Shown: positions 53,901-61,409 of the stretch, in pieces | Layout: every line of letters starts with the position of its first letter | Position numbering within the stretch: position 1 is the first letter of the stretch | NCBI RefSeq assembly: GCF_001500025.1 | Contig: NZ_LQIW01000034.1 | Location: 310,001-374,000, forward strand | Direction: 5' to 3' | DNA from: Mycobacterium sp. IS-1590 | GTDB lineage: Bacteria > Actinomycetota > Actinomycetes > Mycobacteriales > Mycobacteriaceae | Length of the DNA stretch: 64,000 bases | Translations under genes and position numbers: made by a program | Notes under the pieces: generated by a model | Databases searched by the model: none | Told to the model about the DNA's origin: nothing | The model's input: the letters and a program-made list of their open reading frames with translations, nothing else

Positions 53901-54351
53901 CGACCGCATCATCGACAACGTCGTTCGCATCGTTGGTGTCGAAGGTCCTGTCACCGGCTGGCGGATACATCAGGTGTACAAGAGGTGCGCCTCGAGTCGA
54001 GAGTCTCATGACGAGTTCTCTCGTCTGCTCAATCGCGCTATCTCGGCTGCTGAGCGCCACCAGCGGATCGTTTCGGAGAATCCGTTCGGCCAGACCGGTA
54101 ACAAGCCAAGGACTTTCAGGCTCCCGAGTCAGTCCTCAGCAGTCGCACGCGAACTCGGTCCGCGAACGATCGATATCGTGCCTCCAACTGAGGTGCTCCA
54201 GTACTGCCGGAACGTGTCGGCTGGCCAAACGTTGTCCGAGAACGACCTCATCGAACGGGTGGACAGGCTGCTGCGTACTAGGCAGGTAGCAACTGAGCTA
54301 CGGAAGGCCATCGTCGCTGCTCAGCGTTTGGATCTGGCGGAGCGGCGGTAG
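50905..54351 (+). CDS. SNF2-family helicase with HhH and C-terminal winged-helix-like domain
   Basis: This 1148-residue protein has an uncharacterised helical N-terminus, a helix-hairpin-helix (LGGIGETSATRIRAA, about 274-290), then a SNF2 helicase core with Walker A GDEMGLGKT at 470-478, DEAH at 567-570, and VAGGVGLNIQAA and RAHRMGQ in the second half. After a disordered Pro/Ala/Ser linker (about 860-985), the C-terminus resembles DUF3320-type winged helices (RIIDNVVRIVGVEGPVTGWRIHQVYKR) found in defence helicases. It is divergent from the Hma-like operon and may act with it or be a separate system. Confidence 0.88.
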   Translation: MNKHEQPSTSAIGDEVRRWVDTAKSLTVARHEIVSESAKQAAALRARTVKARRDDRDLWHVIPLRPDDQALIQGMARAAHLSPIHPDVQRELDRLTTEVAAATADLRKVTGFGRLLLFGGTRDKANQAAQFLNDYHRWFRTSGIGRAIESARPVDDQRIHALTVRDALADWVGFKQQLPEDGKSAVLEDSRSFAILPNATGIIRRAAAIESRMRKAAFDAGNNVRNKETDRMLADMSVERLREATRDKIRVGALVDNGITNVLAVLTNEHRLQTLGGIGETSATRIRAAARTLRQNTFDEIPMRIDIKNRTPEHTEFLRRLRAWDAARRACASSADMAIVEELAPVAAAIDKTVTHAIVIPTALSTVEDFRDAIQIVARSARAVADAEDAAASGDPWEDFLTRPADYFALLAELGFITEDDEKTHGDLPTEIIDAVRDFELKGDYLTASLRGYQSFAARFALVQRKVIIGDEMGLGKTVEAIAALAHLRAKGEQNFLVVCPAAVVTNWVREVNDKSKLTAHRLHGPDRRWAAKNWERNGGVAVTTFETLPWLTNNIAIPTLGCVVVDEAHYIKNPDALRTQRTSRLIDSCERAVLLTGTPLENRLDEFRNLVGYLRPDLILDANEFAPKKFRRQVAPAYLRRNQEDVLTELPELVEVDEWMPMSAADASAYRAAVERRNFMAMRQAGMRQGLKSTKMQRLVEIVDEAEANGRRVVVFSHFLDVLSDIARHMPGRVFGPLTGSVVASQRQVMVDDFSAAKKGAVLVAQIVAGGVGLNIQAASVVVICEPQLKPTTEWQAIARAHRMGQLESVQVHRLLSDEGVDQRLREILATKKELFESFARESETAASAPEAYDVTEAELARDIIAAERERLFGQGAPPTPAAGSTPGATKVDASTTVSEQPPRDPASGVTAPATRAPATDSPPAPRIPAARPRLPRREAAHSAESTVADRPRRVASQQQASHVSSSAVSRVTSPTPPTLKAYPVFSEALSPISQTPPDRIIDNVVRIVGVEGPVTGWRIHQVYKRCASSRESHDEFSRLLNRAISAAERHQRIVSENPFGQTGNKPRTFRLPSQSSAVARELGPRTIDIVPPTEVLQYCRNVSAGQTLSENDLIERVDRLLRTRQVATELRKAIVAAQRLDLAERR

Positions 54352-54626
54352 TGGTGCGGTCCGCGTGAAACATCGGCGCATGGCTCAACCAGCTCGGGGT
54401 TCTTGCCAGAGATGCGGCGGTCGACAATGCCTCTTCGATAAGCGGTGAGGCGGCCTTTTGCTGATGAACACCTCAAGGCCCGCTGCCTCACACACGACTC
54501 CGACCGTTGATTCTAGAGGCTGAGCTGCGACTTATCGGGATCGGCAATCCGTTCGCCGGTCAGAGCCTCAGAGGGGGTGGAATTCTAGAACTAATGTGAC
54601 AACGCTCCGTCAGCGGTCGAAACCGC

Positions 54627-54708
54627 CTCGTAGTGAGCGTCTTTCGGGGGAAGGCGGCACCACATCAATACGTCACGGTGACGAAATACTTTTGTGCTCG
54701 CCGAGAAG
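54627..54708 (+). repeat. diverged direct repeat, copy 1
   Basis: An 82 bp unit starts CTCGTAGTGAGCGTCTTTCG and ends TGTGCTCGCCGAGAAG. It shares about 79 percent identity (61 of 77 aligned bases, my hand count) with copy 2 at 55283. It contains the perfect palindrome CGTCACGGTGACG at 54671-54683. Confidence 0.65.
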
Positions 54709-54879
54709 CCACTAAATCGTCGGGCCGTCGTGGGGCCGGCGCTGGACAAGCAACACGAAATCACCTAGCGTCCAACACGATCATTCAACGCCACGCGCGA
54801 AGCGCAGCCAAGATCTGAAGGCCACCAACTCACGGGCCACTATCTGGGGGCGGAGCCGCGTGTAAAAGGGAGCTAAGTC

Positions 54880-55083
54880 GTGACGAGGAAAAGACGCGAC
54901 AAAACGGGCCGAGAAGGCTGGGACCAAGACCTCTGTACCGAATGCAAGACTCGTGAGGAAAGGCGAGAGCGTTCGTGCACAAAGAGCCATGTGCCCACAA
55001 AGGCTCTTCGCGGCGAGGAGCGAAAGATGGTGCTACCCACGTGGTTCTCAGAATTTCCAATGGGCGGCCCTCGCCGCAAGTGA
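54880..55083 (+). CDS. possible small charged protein between the repeats
   Basis: A 67-codon frame starts at GTG 54880, seven bases after AGGGAG. It encodes a very basic, Arg/Lys-rich chain with CTEC and a third cysteine. No family is recognised. It lies exactly between the two repeat copies, which is the main reason to record it. Confidence 0.3.
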   Translation: MTRKRRDKTGREGWDQDLCTECKTREERRERSCTKSHVPTKALRGEERKMVLPTWFSEFPMGGPRRK

Positions 55084-55282
55084 AATGGATTTTCTTCGGT
55101 GAGTAAAGAGAAGACCTGGTCATCGAGCCGGCTCCGGCATCGACATTCCGCTCGTTATCTATACCCGACGCCTTCCATGCTTTCGATCTGTTCGCTCCCA
55201 GGCTGGGGTCGCTCGTCACTTCTTCGAAAGCCAATGCGCGGCATTACGAGAGCAACTCAATCCGTCGTAGTGCCGAGGACGA

Positions 55283-55365
55283 CTCGTAGCGAGTGTCTTT
55301 CGAAATGCCGCGACACCGCATCAATTCGTCACAGTGACGAAAGACTGGTGTGCTCGCCGGGGAAG
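55283..55365 (+). repeat. diverged direct repeat, copy 2
   Basis: An 83 bp unit matches copy 1, with two hairpin-forming parts. ACTCG-TAG-CGAGT lies at 55282-55294, and TTCGTCAC-A-GTGACGAA, a perfect 17 bp palindrome, at 55325-55341. The palindrome is longer here than in copy 1. The final part TGTGCTCGCCG is identical in both. Confidence 0.65.
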
Positions 55366-55601
55366 TCGGGGCCCGGCGATGCCGGCCGGACTGACTGTCG
55401 AGGCCCCGAAGCGGCTTGATCCACGGGTCGCTGACGCGTCGCTAACGGGTTGATCGCACGCACCTGGTGCATGGACATCAGCCCGTTAAGACCAGCGGGC
55501 GGAGCGTGCGGCTTGAACGGGGCGGCTCCGGCCAGCGGACCGACCGAGCAATGTCTGCGCATCGACATCCGGCCTGGTTATCAGAACGCCGATAAGCCAC
55601 A

Positions 55602-55709
55602 CTATGTCAAGTTGGATGTCAGACCATAGTGCCAGACTCTCCCTATCGAGGCAGGCAGTTCGGGCAGCAGGACCGCCAGTTCGGGCTGGGTCAATTCGTT
55701 GTAGGACAT
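55602..55709 (-). CDS. short open frame with strong ribosome site (possible gene remnant)
   Basis: A 35-residue frame begins MSYNELTQPELAVLLPELP and stops after YGLTSNLT. GAGGTGA lies six bases before the ATG at 55709, a better ribosome site than many real genes here, and it follows the DapB-fold dehydrogenase gene by 47 bp on the same strand. It may be the truncated start of a longer gene cut off at the island edge. Confidence 0.4.
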   Translation of the reverse strand: MSYNELTQPELAVLLPELPASIGRVWHYGLTSNLT

Positions 55710-55756
55710 GTGCTCTCACCTCGCTGGAAGCTTTGCCCGCCACAGGGTCGGCGGTT

Positions 55757-56884
55757 TTAGAAGATGTGGATGCCTTCTCGGTTAGGGCGAAGTGATCCGT
55801 ACGCGGGGGTCAAAGGAAGGTGCAGCGCGTCGACTATTCCGGGTTCGGCTTCGCATACCCAGGGGATCGCGTTGAGGGCTCGCATGCCGGTGGCCAGCAG
55901 TCCCTGATTGCTGGTGTTTTCGTCGGCATTGAAGCCGACCTGGAATTCGCAGTCGATGCTCGGCTCACCTTCCATGATCACGCGCCAGATGCCGTCGGTA
56001 TCGCCGGCGCGGCCCTTGGGCCAGTCGGGAGCGATGTCGTCGGCCATGCGGTCGACGTGCTCGATGGTCACCACTTCCTGGCCATCTTTAATGCCGATGC
56101 AGCGCGACCACACCGCACCCGCGGTGCCCGGCTCGATGATTCCCGACGCCGTCTCAAGGCGACGCGGTGAGGGGGCGAACTCGCAGGATTCGCGGATCTC
56201 ATCGAACTCGATACCCAACGCGTCAGCGACCATGGTCACTGCCGCGCCCCACCCGATGGTGATGGCTCCGGGGATGCGCAACCCCCCTTGATAATCCAAA
56301 GGCTTTCCCAACCCGAACAATTCGTGCATATCGAAAGCGACCGGGTACTCGGAGTAGTTGGTGATCTCTAGGCCGCGGATGGAGTACACGGTGTGCGACA
56401 TCGAGGCCAGCGCAATGGGTAGCAGGTCGCAGCCGAAGCCCGGTTCGATGCCGGAGGAAAACAGCGAAGCGTTGCCCGCTTTTCCAGCCTCCACGATCGG
56501 TGCGGTGTAGCGCGGCGAGAGCGACCCGCGTTCATAGACCAGACCCGGAATCGACGTGGTCACGATGTTCTTGCCCGCCCGCAGGATCTTGCAGTAGTCG
56601 TCGCGCGCCTCTTTGGGCCGTGAGGTGCCCGGTCCGACGTAGATCACCGCGTCAGCGTCCGAAGCCAATAGCGCATCGGCGTCGTTGGTCGCCAGCACAC
56701 CGATCGGTTCCATGCCGGCAAGGGTGCCGGCGTCTTGGCCGACCTTCGACGGTGAGTGCACCCACACGCCGACCAGTTCCAGATTCGGCCGATCCATGAT
56801 GGTGCGGATGGCGTAGCCACCGATCGTTCCGGTGGCCCAGACGATGACCTTGTAGGTCTTCCCGTTGGACAGAGGATCTGTCAC
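55757..56884 (-). CDS. DapB-fold NAD(P)H-dependent dehydrogenase
   Basis: This 375-residue protein has the dihydrodipicolinate-reductase-like Rossmann domain at the N-terminus (YKVIVWATGTIGGYAIRTIMDRP), as in 2,4-diaminopentanoate dehydrogenases. Mycobacteria have many paralogues of unknown substrate. GTG 56884 follows a perfect AAAGGAG six bases upstream. The longer frame from ATG 56926 would start inside the operator palindrome. It is divergent from a TetR regulator that probably represses it. Confidence 0.85.
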   Translation of the reverse strand: MTDPLSNGKTYKVIVWATGTIGGYAIRTIMDRPNLELVGVWVHSPSKVGQDAGTLAGMEPIGVLATNDADALLASDADAVIYVGPGTSRPKEARDDYCKILRAGKNIVTTSIPGLVYERGSLSPRYTAPIVEAGKAGNASLFSSGIEPGFGCDLLPIALASMSHTVYSIRGLEITNYSEYPVAFDMHELFGLGKPLDYQGGLRIPGAITIGWGAAVTMVADALGIEFDEIRESCEFAPSPRRLETASGIIEPGTAGAVWSRCIGIKDGQEVVTIEHVDRMADDIAPDWPKGRAGDTDGIWRVIMEGEPSIDCEFQVGFNADENTSNQGLLATGMRALNAIPWVCEAEPGIVDALHLPLTPAYGSLRPNREGIHIF

Positions 56885-56916
56885 AGTCCGCTCCTTTGCG
56901 CTGGTCGGCATCGACC

Positions 56917-56944
56917 ACAAAACCATAAACGGTTAATGTTTTGT
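56917..56944. promoter_or_regulatory. TetR-type operator palindrome
   Basis: ACAAAAC and GTTTTGT are perfect 7 bp arms around 14 bp, in an AT-rich patch between the divergent dehydrogenase and TetR genes. Symmetry, position and AT content fit a TetR operator controlling both genes. Confidence 0.5.
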
Positions 56945-56996
56945 TCGCAAGGTCGCAGTACGGGCGTATCTGGGTGAAGTGTGATGATGTTGAGTC

Positions 56997-57626
56997 ATGA
57001 AGGCACCGGCAGCGCCGACTCGCCCGTCGCATGGAAGTCAGCCTCGAGCCGAACGTACGCGCGCGAGCATCCTCGAGGAAGCGGTCGCACATATTCTCGA
57101 AGCGGGTCTGGCCGGCGCGAACGTCAAGGCGATCGCACAACGCGCGGGCGTCACCTGGGGGGTGGTGCAATATCACTTCGGTGATCGCGAGGGTCTGCTG
57201 GCTGCGGTCGTGGACAAAGGCTTCGACGAGCTGGCCACGGCGCTGGCCGTTTCCCCCAGCGGCCGATCCGGGGACGTTCGGGATCGGGTGCGTGACGTCG
57301 TTGAGACCGCTTGGTCGGCGATGTCGAGCCCGACGTCGCGCGCGGCAATCGAGATCCTGATCGGCACCCGCGCCACACCGGGATCAGCTGCCCGAAAGCA
57401 GCTCTCGCGCTTGGCATCAACCTTCGCCGAGCTCGCTCAGTCGATCACCGACGACCTCGACGCCACCCAATCCAAAGCCATCGGCGACCTCCTGCTGACC
57501 AACATCCGCGGCCTAGTCACCACCCAGCTCATCATGCCTCGACAGATCGACACTGCCACCGAGCGCCGAATGCTCATCGACGTGCTCAGCACCTACATCG
57601 ACACAACCGCAAAACCAGGGATCTGA
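56997..57626 (+). CDS. TetR-family transcriptional regulator
   Basis: This 209-residue regulator has an N-terminal TetR helix-turn-helix (RASILEEAVAHILEAGLAGANVKAIAQRAGVTWGVVQYHFGDREGLL) and a helical ligand-binding C-terminus. The start ATG is 56997. It is divergent from the DapB-fold dehydrogenase gene across 112 bp that hold a palindromic operator. The ligand is probably the dehydrogenase substrate (inference). Confidence 0.92.
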   Translation: MKAPAAPTRPSHGSQPRAERTRASILEEAVAHILEAGLAGANVKAIAQRAGVTWGVVQYHFGDREGLLAAVVDKGFDELATALAVSPSGRSGDVRDRVRDVVETAWSAMSSPTSRAAIEILIGTRATPGSAARKQLSRLASTFAELAQSITDDLDATQSKAIGDLLLTNIRGLVTTQLIMPRQIDTATERRMLIDVLSTYIDTTAKPGI

Positions 57627-58049
57627 CCCCAACGCAACGTCTACTACCCACGCCGGACACCCACCATCACCCCCGATAACTGATCCGAGAGCCAACCCAA
57701 TTTGCGCTGTCCCAGTTCTAAGAAAAGAGAGGCCTCGATTTCACGCTCCCCTGCTCTATAACCCCTCGAATCCGCCATCTTTGAGGGGAACCTACAAATA
57801 GACCGCAATGACTGACTGGCCCAGTTCCCTGACCTCTTCCTACTGAGATCTGACTTGCTCACCCAGCGGACGAGTGCCACTACGGAAAGGACAATCGACG
57901 GAGACAAAGCGGGGCCCCACCGTCTCACTGAAGTTGGCATCCTCGCAGCTCGGTGATGACAACAAGAATGAGACCGGACACTAAGCCTGCGGTGTCGACA
58001 CTCAAGGTGACGACTGTTTGGTTCGTTCGAAGGGATGACGGCGCTGATC
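57627..58049. other. intergenic region
   Basis: These 423 bp have no convincing gene. A hairpin CCCCTC-15 bases-GAGGGG lies at 57762-57788, about 135 bp after the TetR gene, but lacks a T-run. A minus-strand frame through the region is Arg/Ser-rich and not protein-like. Confidence 0.4.
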
Positions 58050-58361
58050 TCATAGATCGAGAACGACGCGTAGGGCCGCATCAACGCGGCGCATTTCGTC
58101 GAAACTGAGGACTCCGACGCTCTTACCGAGTCGGCTTGGAGCAACCGCCGCGGTCTGCTCGGCAAGTACCCGGGTGTTCACGCCGGCGATTTCAACCTCG
58201 GGTCGTAAGCTGGCGGCACGAGCCGACGTGGACGTCGGTGCGACCAGCCAGGTCGACAACGGCACGTGATCCGACTGGATTACTACGGCGTATCGGGAAC
58301 CAGACTGCTCGTGGCCACGACTCCCCCACGGGGCGTGTAACCGAAAGACCTCACCACGCAC
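58050..58361 (-). CDS. mazF: MazF/PemK-type toxin endoribonuclease
   Basis: This 103-residue toxin begins VRGEVFRLHAPWGSRGHEQSG, the standard MazF start (RGE, then PxxGxEQxG), followed by RYAVVIQSD and the C-terminal LGKSVGVLSFDEMRRVDAALRVVL. MazF cuts single-stranded RNA at short sites. GTG 58361 overlaps the antitoxin stop by 11 bp and follows GGAG. The longer frame upstream is antitoxin sequence in another frame. The GSRYAVV segment and conserved Arg and Thr/Ser residues look intact, so the toxin should be active. Confidence 0.9.
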   Translation of the reverse strand: MRGEVFRLHAPWGSRGHEQSGSRYAVVIQSDHVPLSTWLVAPTSTSARAASLRPEVEIAGVNTRVLAEQTAAVAPSRLGKSVGVLSFDEMRRVDAALRVVLDL

Positions 58362-58584
58362 GCAGCGTCTCCATGTCGCGCAACACCTGCTTGGCCTCAG
58401 TGCGGTCGGACTCGTCTTCGGCAAGCCTTTCCGCCTCGGCGCGAATCGTCGCTTTGGCCTTTCGGCGTGCGGCATCGATGAGAGCAGATCGAACGGCTGC
58501 GGACACAGCCGTGCCATCTCTCGTTAAAACTTCCAGCGCCTTAGCGGTCTCGTCGTCCGGCCGGAAGGTAATTGTGTCAGCCAC
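58351..58584 (-). CDS. mazE: ribbon-helix-helix antitoxin of MazF
   Basis: This 77-residue protein begins ADTITFRPDDETAKALEVLTRDGTAVSAAVRSAL, a ribbon-helix-helix DNA-binding and dimer domain, followed by a charged helical tail that would wrap the toxin. GTG 58584 is the likely start. It precedes and overlaps mazF, the normal antitoxin-toxin order, and should autoregulate the pair. Confidence 0.85.
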   Translation of the reverse strand: MADTITFRPDDETAKALEVLTRDGTAVSAAVRSALIDAARRKAKATIRAEAERLAEDESDRTEAKQVLRDMETLRAW

Positions 58585-58651
58585 AGCAACAGCGTACGAC
58601 GTTTTGTAAGACAATCGCTGGTTCCGGGTGTACCACCGCCGTCGCGAAGGC

Positions 58652-59314
58652 TCATACCTGCATCGGCTCGAGCAATCCGCGCTTCCGCAGATCATCCGCC
58701 CAAGGTCCAGCGGCCGTGCTGATGTTGCGACTGAAGATCGACCAACGTTCTTGATGGCCGAAGCAATCGTGTAGCCGTGTCACGTATTCCGTCAGCGTGT
58801 CGATATCATCAATTGCAGCCAGGTACCGGCAGGTCTTGTCATATTCGATGAGCAGGTTGTTGTCGACTGCGTATCGCACCAATTGTTCTGTGGTGCTTAT
58901 CCGTTCCATCTCAACCAGTACCAAGTCAAAGCCGTCGCAGAGCGCGTCGGCGAACTGCCGCATGTCGGTGCGACGGTCGAACCGCACCTCGTATGGCAGA
59001 TCGGGCACTAAGCGCTCCCAACGACGTTGCAGCAGTGAACCTTTGAGGGTATGTCGCACTCGCTCGTATCCAGGACATGCGGCGTCGACCTCGACTGATC
59101 CGATACCGACATTGACGAAGAACCCGTGCCACGACATCGTGCCGTTGTGCCAGTCGGGCTGAAGGTCGATCATGTCGTATAGCGGTCCCCGCTCCCGCTT
59201 GAAACTGCAGTCCGATATGCCAAAGCCGCGTGCACGTAGGAACGGTCCGACATCGGCGGAGATTACCGCCTCGTAGGTCCGCTGCAATGAATCGTTGACT
59301 GCCCCCTCGCCCAT
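58652..59314 (-). CDS. DUF4304-like protein
   Basis: This 220-residue soluble protein contains the DUF4304 pattern in its first 100 residues: LRARGFGISDCSFKRERGPLYDMIDLQPDW, then GFFVNVGIG. The family is of unknown function and is common in accessory regions. The start ATG is 59314. It lies upstream of the toxin-antitoxin pair on the same strand, 67 bp away. Confidence 0.72.
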   Translation of the reverse strand: MGEGAVNDSLQRTYEAVISADVGPFLRARGFGISDCSFKRERGPLYDMIDLQPDWHNGTMSWHGFFVNVGIGSVEVDAACPGYERVRHTLKGSLLQRRWERLVPDLPYEVRFDRRTDMRQFADALCDGFDLVLVEMERISTTEQLVRYAVDNNLLIEYDKTCRYLAAIDDIDTLTEYVTRLHDCFGHQERWSIFSRNISTAAGPWADDLRKRGLLEPMQV

Positions 59315-59420
59315 GACTCAAGGCTAAGGCGGCGGCACCATCCTTCAGCGCACCAATTTTGGCGCTAGCAAGGCAGGCGCGACCATGCCCGACGCTGAGT
59401 GCGAAAACCACCTTGCGCGT

Positions 59421-59426
59421 TAATGT
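59421..59426 (+). promoter_or_regulatory. -10 box for a leaderless GMC oxidoreductase mRNA
   Basis: TAATGT fits the mycobacterial TANNNT -10 pattern and ends seven bases before the GTG at 59434, the spacing expected if transcription starts on the start codon. No ribosome site lies at the right distance. Confidence 0.45.
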
Positions 59427-59433
59427 GGTAGCG

Positions 59434-61143
59434 GTGAGATCCAGGGGCCACCAAGGAGTGGGACTTGATGCCGAATTCGACTACATCATCGTGGGAGCGG
59501 GCAGCGCAGGCTGCCTGCTCGCCAATCGGCTCAGCGCCAACCCCGATCATCGTGTGCTCCTGATCGAGGCCGGCGGCAAAGACAACTGGTTTTGGATCAA
59601 GGTGCCGGTCGGTTATCTGTACACGATTGCCAACCCCCGCACCGACTGGTGCTTCACCACCGAACCCGACGCAGGCCTGGCTGGCCGCAGCATCATCTAC
59701 GCGCGCGGCCGCGTGATCGGCGGTTGCTCGTCGATCAACGCCATGATTCACATGCGCGGGCAAGCAAGCGATTTCGAGTTGTGGGCGCAAGCCACCGGAG
59801 ACGAGCGCTGGCTTTGGGGCGGCCCAGATCGTCCAGGCGAGACACTGGCGATCTACAAAGAGTTGGAAAACTACTTCGGTGGAGCCGACGACTGGCACGG
59901 CGCTACCGGCGAGATCCGGGTCGAGCGGCCACGTGTGCGCTGGAAGATTCTCGACGCCTGGCAGGCCGCCGCGGCCGAATTGGGTATCGAGCCGATCGAC
60001 GAGTTCAACCGCGGAGACAACTCCGGCAGCGCGTATTTCCATGTCAACCAACGGCGGGGCAAGCGCTGGTCGATGGCCGATGCGTTCCTCCACCCCGTCG
60101 CCCACCGACAAAATCTCACCGTCTACACGCAGACACAGGCTCTCCACCTGCTGATGGACGATCAGGTCCGCGAGGATCAGCGTCGTGGCGCCTGGACCAC
60201 GGCCCGGCACCGCGTTACGGGCGTGCGTCTGCTCAAAGACGGCCAGGTCGTCGACGTTCGAGCCCGCCGGGAGGTGATCCTGAGCGCCGGTGCCATCGGC
60301 TCGCCTCATCTGATGCAAGTCTCGGGGTTGGGTCCGGCCGCGTTGCTCACCCAGCATCACGTGCCGGTGGTCGTTGATCTGCCAGGGGCCGGCGGAAACC
60401 TCCAGGACCATCTGCAGCTCCGAACGGTCTACCGCATTCGGGGCGCGCGAACCGTCAACACGCTGTACCGGAATTGGATCACCCGGGCGGGCATGGGAAT
60501 TCAGTACCTGCTGCTGCGATCAGGGCCGATGACGATGCCACCGTCCACGTTGGGGGCTTTCGCCAAGAGCGACCCCGCGCTGGCCAGCTCGGATATGGAG
60601 TGGCATGTGCAGCCGTTGTCGTTGCCGAAATTCGGGGAACCCCTGCACCCCTTCGGCGCCATCACTCCCTCGGTCTGTAACCTGCGACCCACCTCGCGGG
60701 GCCACGTGCGTCTGGTCGATGCAGATCCGCTGACCCACCCGAAGATCAGCTGCAACTACCTGTCCACTGATGCTGACTGTGAAGTCGCCGTGCGCGGCCT
60801 TCGGATGACCAGGAAGATCATGGCCGCCCCTCCTCTAGCCCGCTACTGTCCGGAAGAAATGCTTCCCGGCTCGCAACTGGTGAGCGACGAGGATTTGCTG
60901 CAGGCGGCCCGTGAACTGGGCACCACGATCTTCCACCCGGTGGGCACGTGTGCAATGGGTGCCTTCGATTCGCACGGTCTCCCCCGGTCGGCAAACACGG
61001 TGCTCGACACCGACTTTCGCGTGCTTCGCGTCGCCGGCCTTCGGGTAGCTGACGCCTCTGCCATGCCCACCATCACTTCCGGCAACACCAACGCGCCGGT
61101 CATGTTGATCGCAGAGCGCGCAGCGCGGGCGATCTTGGGATAA
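59434..61143 (+). CDS. GMC-family oxidoreductase (choline dehydrogenase-like)
   Basis: This 569-residue flavoprotein has the FAD motif GAGSAGC near its N-terminus, the GMC signature GRVIGGCSSINAMIHMRG, GSPHLMQVSGLGP, and the C-terminal catalytic segment HPVGTCAMG...LRVADASAMPTITSGNTNAPVMLIAE with the conserved His and Asn. GMC enzymes oxidise alcohols. A substrate cannot be assigned. GTG 59434 appears leaderless. Another GTG eleven codons later is possible. Confidence 0.9.
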   Translation: MRSRGHQGVGLDAEFDYIIVGAGSAGCLLANRLSANPDHRVLLIEAGGKDNWFWIKVPVGYLYTIANPRTDWCFTTEPDAGLAGRSIIYARGRVIGGCSSINAMIHMRGQASDFELWAQATGDERWLWGGPDRPGETLAIYKELENYFGGADDWHGATGEIRVERPRVRWKILDAWQAAAAELGIEPIDEFNRGDNSGSAYFHVNQRRGKRWSMADAFLHPVAHRQNLTVYTQTQALHLLMDDQVREDQRRGAWTTARHRVTGVRLLKDGQVVDVRARREVILSAGAIGSPHLMQVSGLGPAALLTQHHVPVVVDLPGAGGNLQDHLQLRTVYRIRGARTVNTLYRNWITRAGMGIQYLLLRSGPMTMPPSTLGAFAKSDPALASSDMEWHVQPLSLPKFGEPLHPFGAITPSVCNLRPTSRGHVRLVDADPLTHPKISCNYLSTDADCEVAVRGLRMTRKIMAAPPLARYCPEEMLPGSQLVSDEDLLQAARELGTTIFHPVGTCAMGAFDSHGLPRSANTVLDTDFRVLRVAGLRVADASAMPTITSGNTNAPVMLIAERAARAILG

Positions 61144-61245
61144 GTCGGTCGCACTGCTCGTAGCGCGGCAGAACCACGGTGTTTCAGGCAGATCTCGGAC
61201 AGCCATTCCCCCGATGTCCGCGGAACGAGCATCTGCTCGAGACCG

Positions 61246-61392
61246 TCAGTCCTCTTCGTCGTCGTCACGGTGTGCGGCTTCGATCACCTCGGGTGGTGCC
61301 GGCTTCTGCAACCAGGCGCGAATCCGCAACAATCCGCCGGCGACAGCCCCGATCGCGAATACCGTAACCGCGATCCAAACCGCAGTGGACAT
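61246..61392 (-). CDS. small single-pass membrane protein
   Basis: A 48-residue frame encodes one hydrophobic segment (TAVWIAVTVFAIGAVAGGLL) and a tail ending in the acidic DDDEED. Composition and layout are those of a real small membrane protein. ATG 61392 has GGAG nine bases upstream. It converges on the GMC gene and is divergent from a short plus-strand frame. No family is recognised. Confidence 0.6.
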   Translation of the reverse strand: MSTAVWIAVTVFAIGAVAGGLLRIRAWLQKPAPPEVIEAAHRDDDEED

Positions 61393-61409
61393 GGATCCAT
61401 TCTCCGCCC

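Larger units (their letters stand above)
54352..55601. other. intergenic region of the right island edge
   Basis: This stretch after the SNF2 gene has no long gene and a lower, uneven GC content. It contains two diverged copies of an ~82 bp repeat (54627-54708 and 55283-55365), one possible small frame between them and, near 55.4-55.6 kb, frames that read as fragments with no recognised family. It looks like decayed mobile or defence-associated DNA. Confidence 0.5.

Noticed and set aside
34098..54351. Assignment of the island to DISARM or BREX
   Set aside because: The helicase and methylase resemble parts of DISARM, but no DrmA, DrmB or phospholipase D gene is present. BREX markers such as PglZ and BrxL are also absent.
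57644..58165. 173-codon minus-strand frame
   Set aside because: Its composition is Arg/Ser-rich, and it overlaps the MazF toxin gene. No motif was found.
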